A DNA stretch of 7,176 nt from assembly GCA_016934125.1 (NCBI GenBank), contig JAFGTL010000089.1, positions 1 through 7,176 on the forward strand. Direction: 5' to 3'. Below the pieces are notes generated by a model. The model was given only the letters and a program-made list of their open reading frames with translations, had not been told where the DNA came from and searched no databases. The stretch's first letter is position 1, and the number at the start of each line of letters is the position of its first letter. Source of the stretch: Candidatus Hydrogenedentota bacterium (GTDB lineage Bacteria; Hydrogenedentota; Hydrogenedentia; Hydrogenedentales; SLHB01). The position numbers and the translations under genes are program-made. Positions 6,772 through 7,176 of the stretch are shown here, piece after piece.

Positions 6772-7176
6772 CTACCCGTTGGCGGGCGAAGATTCATCGC
6801 CGGTGTGTTCGTCGCAGGGTTGCCCGGTGCGCCGGGCGGGTGGCACGTAAGCGCAATGGGGTTCCTCGGCGAGGTAATCGCCGGTGAGGGCGTAGGCGCG
6901 CGCACGGCAGCCGCCGCACCACCGCCAGTAGCCGCAGGCGCCGCAATCGCCCTTGTAGTTGGCCCTGTCGCGGAGTTCGCGGAGGAAGGGCGAGGTGCGC
7001 CAGATTCCCGCGAAGTCGTAGTCGGCCTCGCGGAGATCGCCGGCCTCGATATCGAGGAACCCGCAGATCTGGATCTTGCCGACGTGGCTGATGAAGCCGA
7101 ACCCGGAGCCCCCCATGCAGCCCTTGCTCATGGCGTCGAGGCCGTGGGTGTCGGGCGTGACTTCGCGGCCGGCCTC
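6772..7176 (-). CDS. Radical SAM protein of the AhbC/AhbD/NirJ heme-biosynthesis family (C-terminal part; 5' end outside window)
   Basis: Only the last 134 residues are present; the N-terminal CxxxCxxC SAM-binding domain lies beyond the right edge. The visible part is the cysteine-rich C-terminal domain that holds an auxiliary Fe-S cluster. Numbered from the window edge, it has Cys20 in KGCMGGSGFGFISHVGK, Cys38 in QICGFLD, then Cys78-x2-Cys81-x5-Cys87-x2-Cys90 and Cys108 in EEPHCAY. GGCRARAYALTGDYLAEEP (88-106) is characteristic of AhbC, AhbD and NirJ proteins, which remove acetate groups from didecarboxysiroheme, convert propionates of Fe-coproporphyrin III to vinyls, or act in heme d1 synthesis. 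The KGCMGG...VQICGF-like pattern makes me lean to AhbD (heme synthase), but the members are too alike to decide from this part. Being upstream of hemA, hemB and hemL supports a heme role. The tail after residue 112 is short and unconserved. The gene ends in TAG 68 bp before the HemX-like start. Confidence 0.85.
   Translation of the reverse strand, partial: EAGREVTPDTHGLDAMSKGCMGGSGFGFISHVGKIQICGFLDIEAGDLREADYDFAGIWRTSPFLRELRDRANYKGDCGACGYWRWCGGCRARAYALTGDYLAEEPHCAYVPPARRTGQPCDEHTGDESSPANG

Overview
The window carries one compact, minus-strand gene cluster for tetrapyrrole (heme) synthesis, followed at its 3' end by about 0.8 kb of noncoding repeats. The coding part is GC-rich, the genes sit 28 to 68 bp apart or overlap, and each has a believable purine-rich ribosome binding site. 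The 9-bp-periodic AGGATT/AATCCTGTC repeats and the GGCGGAAC..GTTCCGCC palindrome remind me of intergenic DNA in Planctomycetota, Hydrogenedentota and related uncultured phyla. That placement is recollection, not proof; the sequence only supports a GC-rich bacterium.

In transcription order (right to left) the cluster is: (1) the C-terminal 134 residues of a radical SAM protein of the AhbC/AhbD/NirJ family, cut by the window edge; (2) an eight-helix HemX/CcsA-like membrane protein; (3) hemA, glutamyl-tRNA reductase, whose GTG start overlaps the previous stop as GTGA; (4) hemB, porphobilinogen synthase, of the three-cysteine zinc type; (5) hemL, glutamate-1-semialdehyde aminomutase; (6) an AGE-family (N-acylglucosamine 2-epimerase-like) sugar epimerase.

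HemA and HemL make 5-aminolevulinate by the C5 route from Glu-tRNA, and HemB condenses two of these into porphobilinogen. The HemX-like protein is the usual partner of HemA in such operons, either affecting HemA level or acting in cytochrome c/heme handling. The radical SAM protein points to the siroheme-dependent branch, in which heme is made by AhbC and AhbD rather than through protoporphyrin. hemC, hemD, the siroheme genes and ahbA/ahbB are not in this window. The epimerase has no clear link to heme and appears to be a passenger or an undescribed association.

Positions 1 to 992 hold no convincing complete gene. From 169 to 916 there are four copies of a modular repeat plus one partial copy. 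Each unit has a GC-rich hairpin and a hairpin or half-hairpin built from 9-bp words, and two alternative 'head' modules are used. Long open frames through this region and antisense to the heme genes are artefacts of composition.

I see no clear new defence or mobile system. The parts most worth a second look are the structured repeat array, the operon-embedded epimerase, the palindromic tandem repeat that abuts the hemB ribosome binding site, and the inferred heme route.
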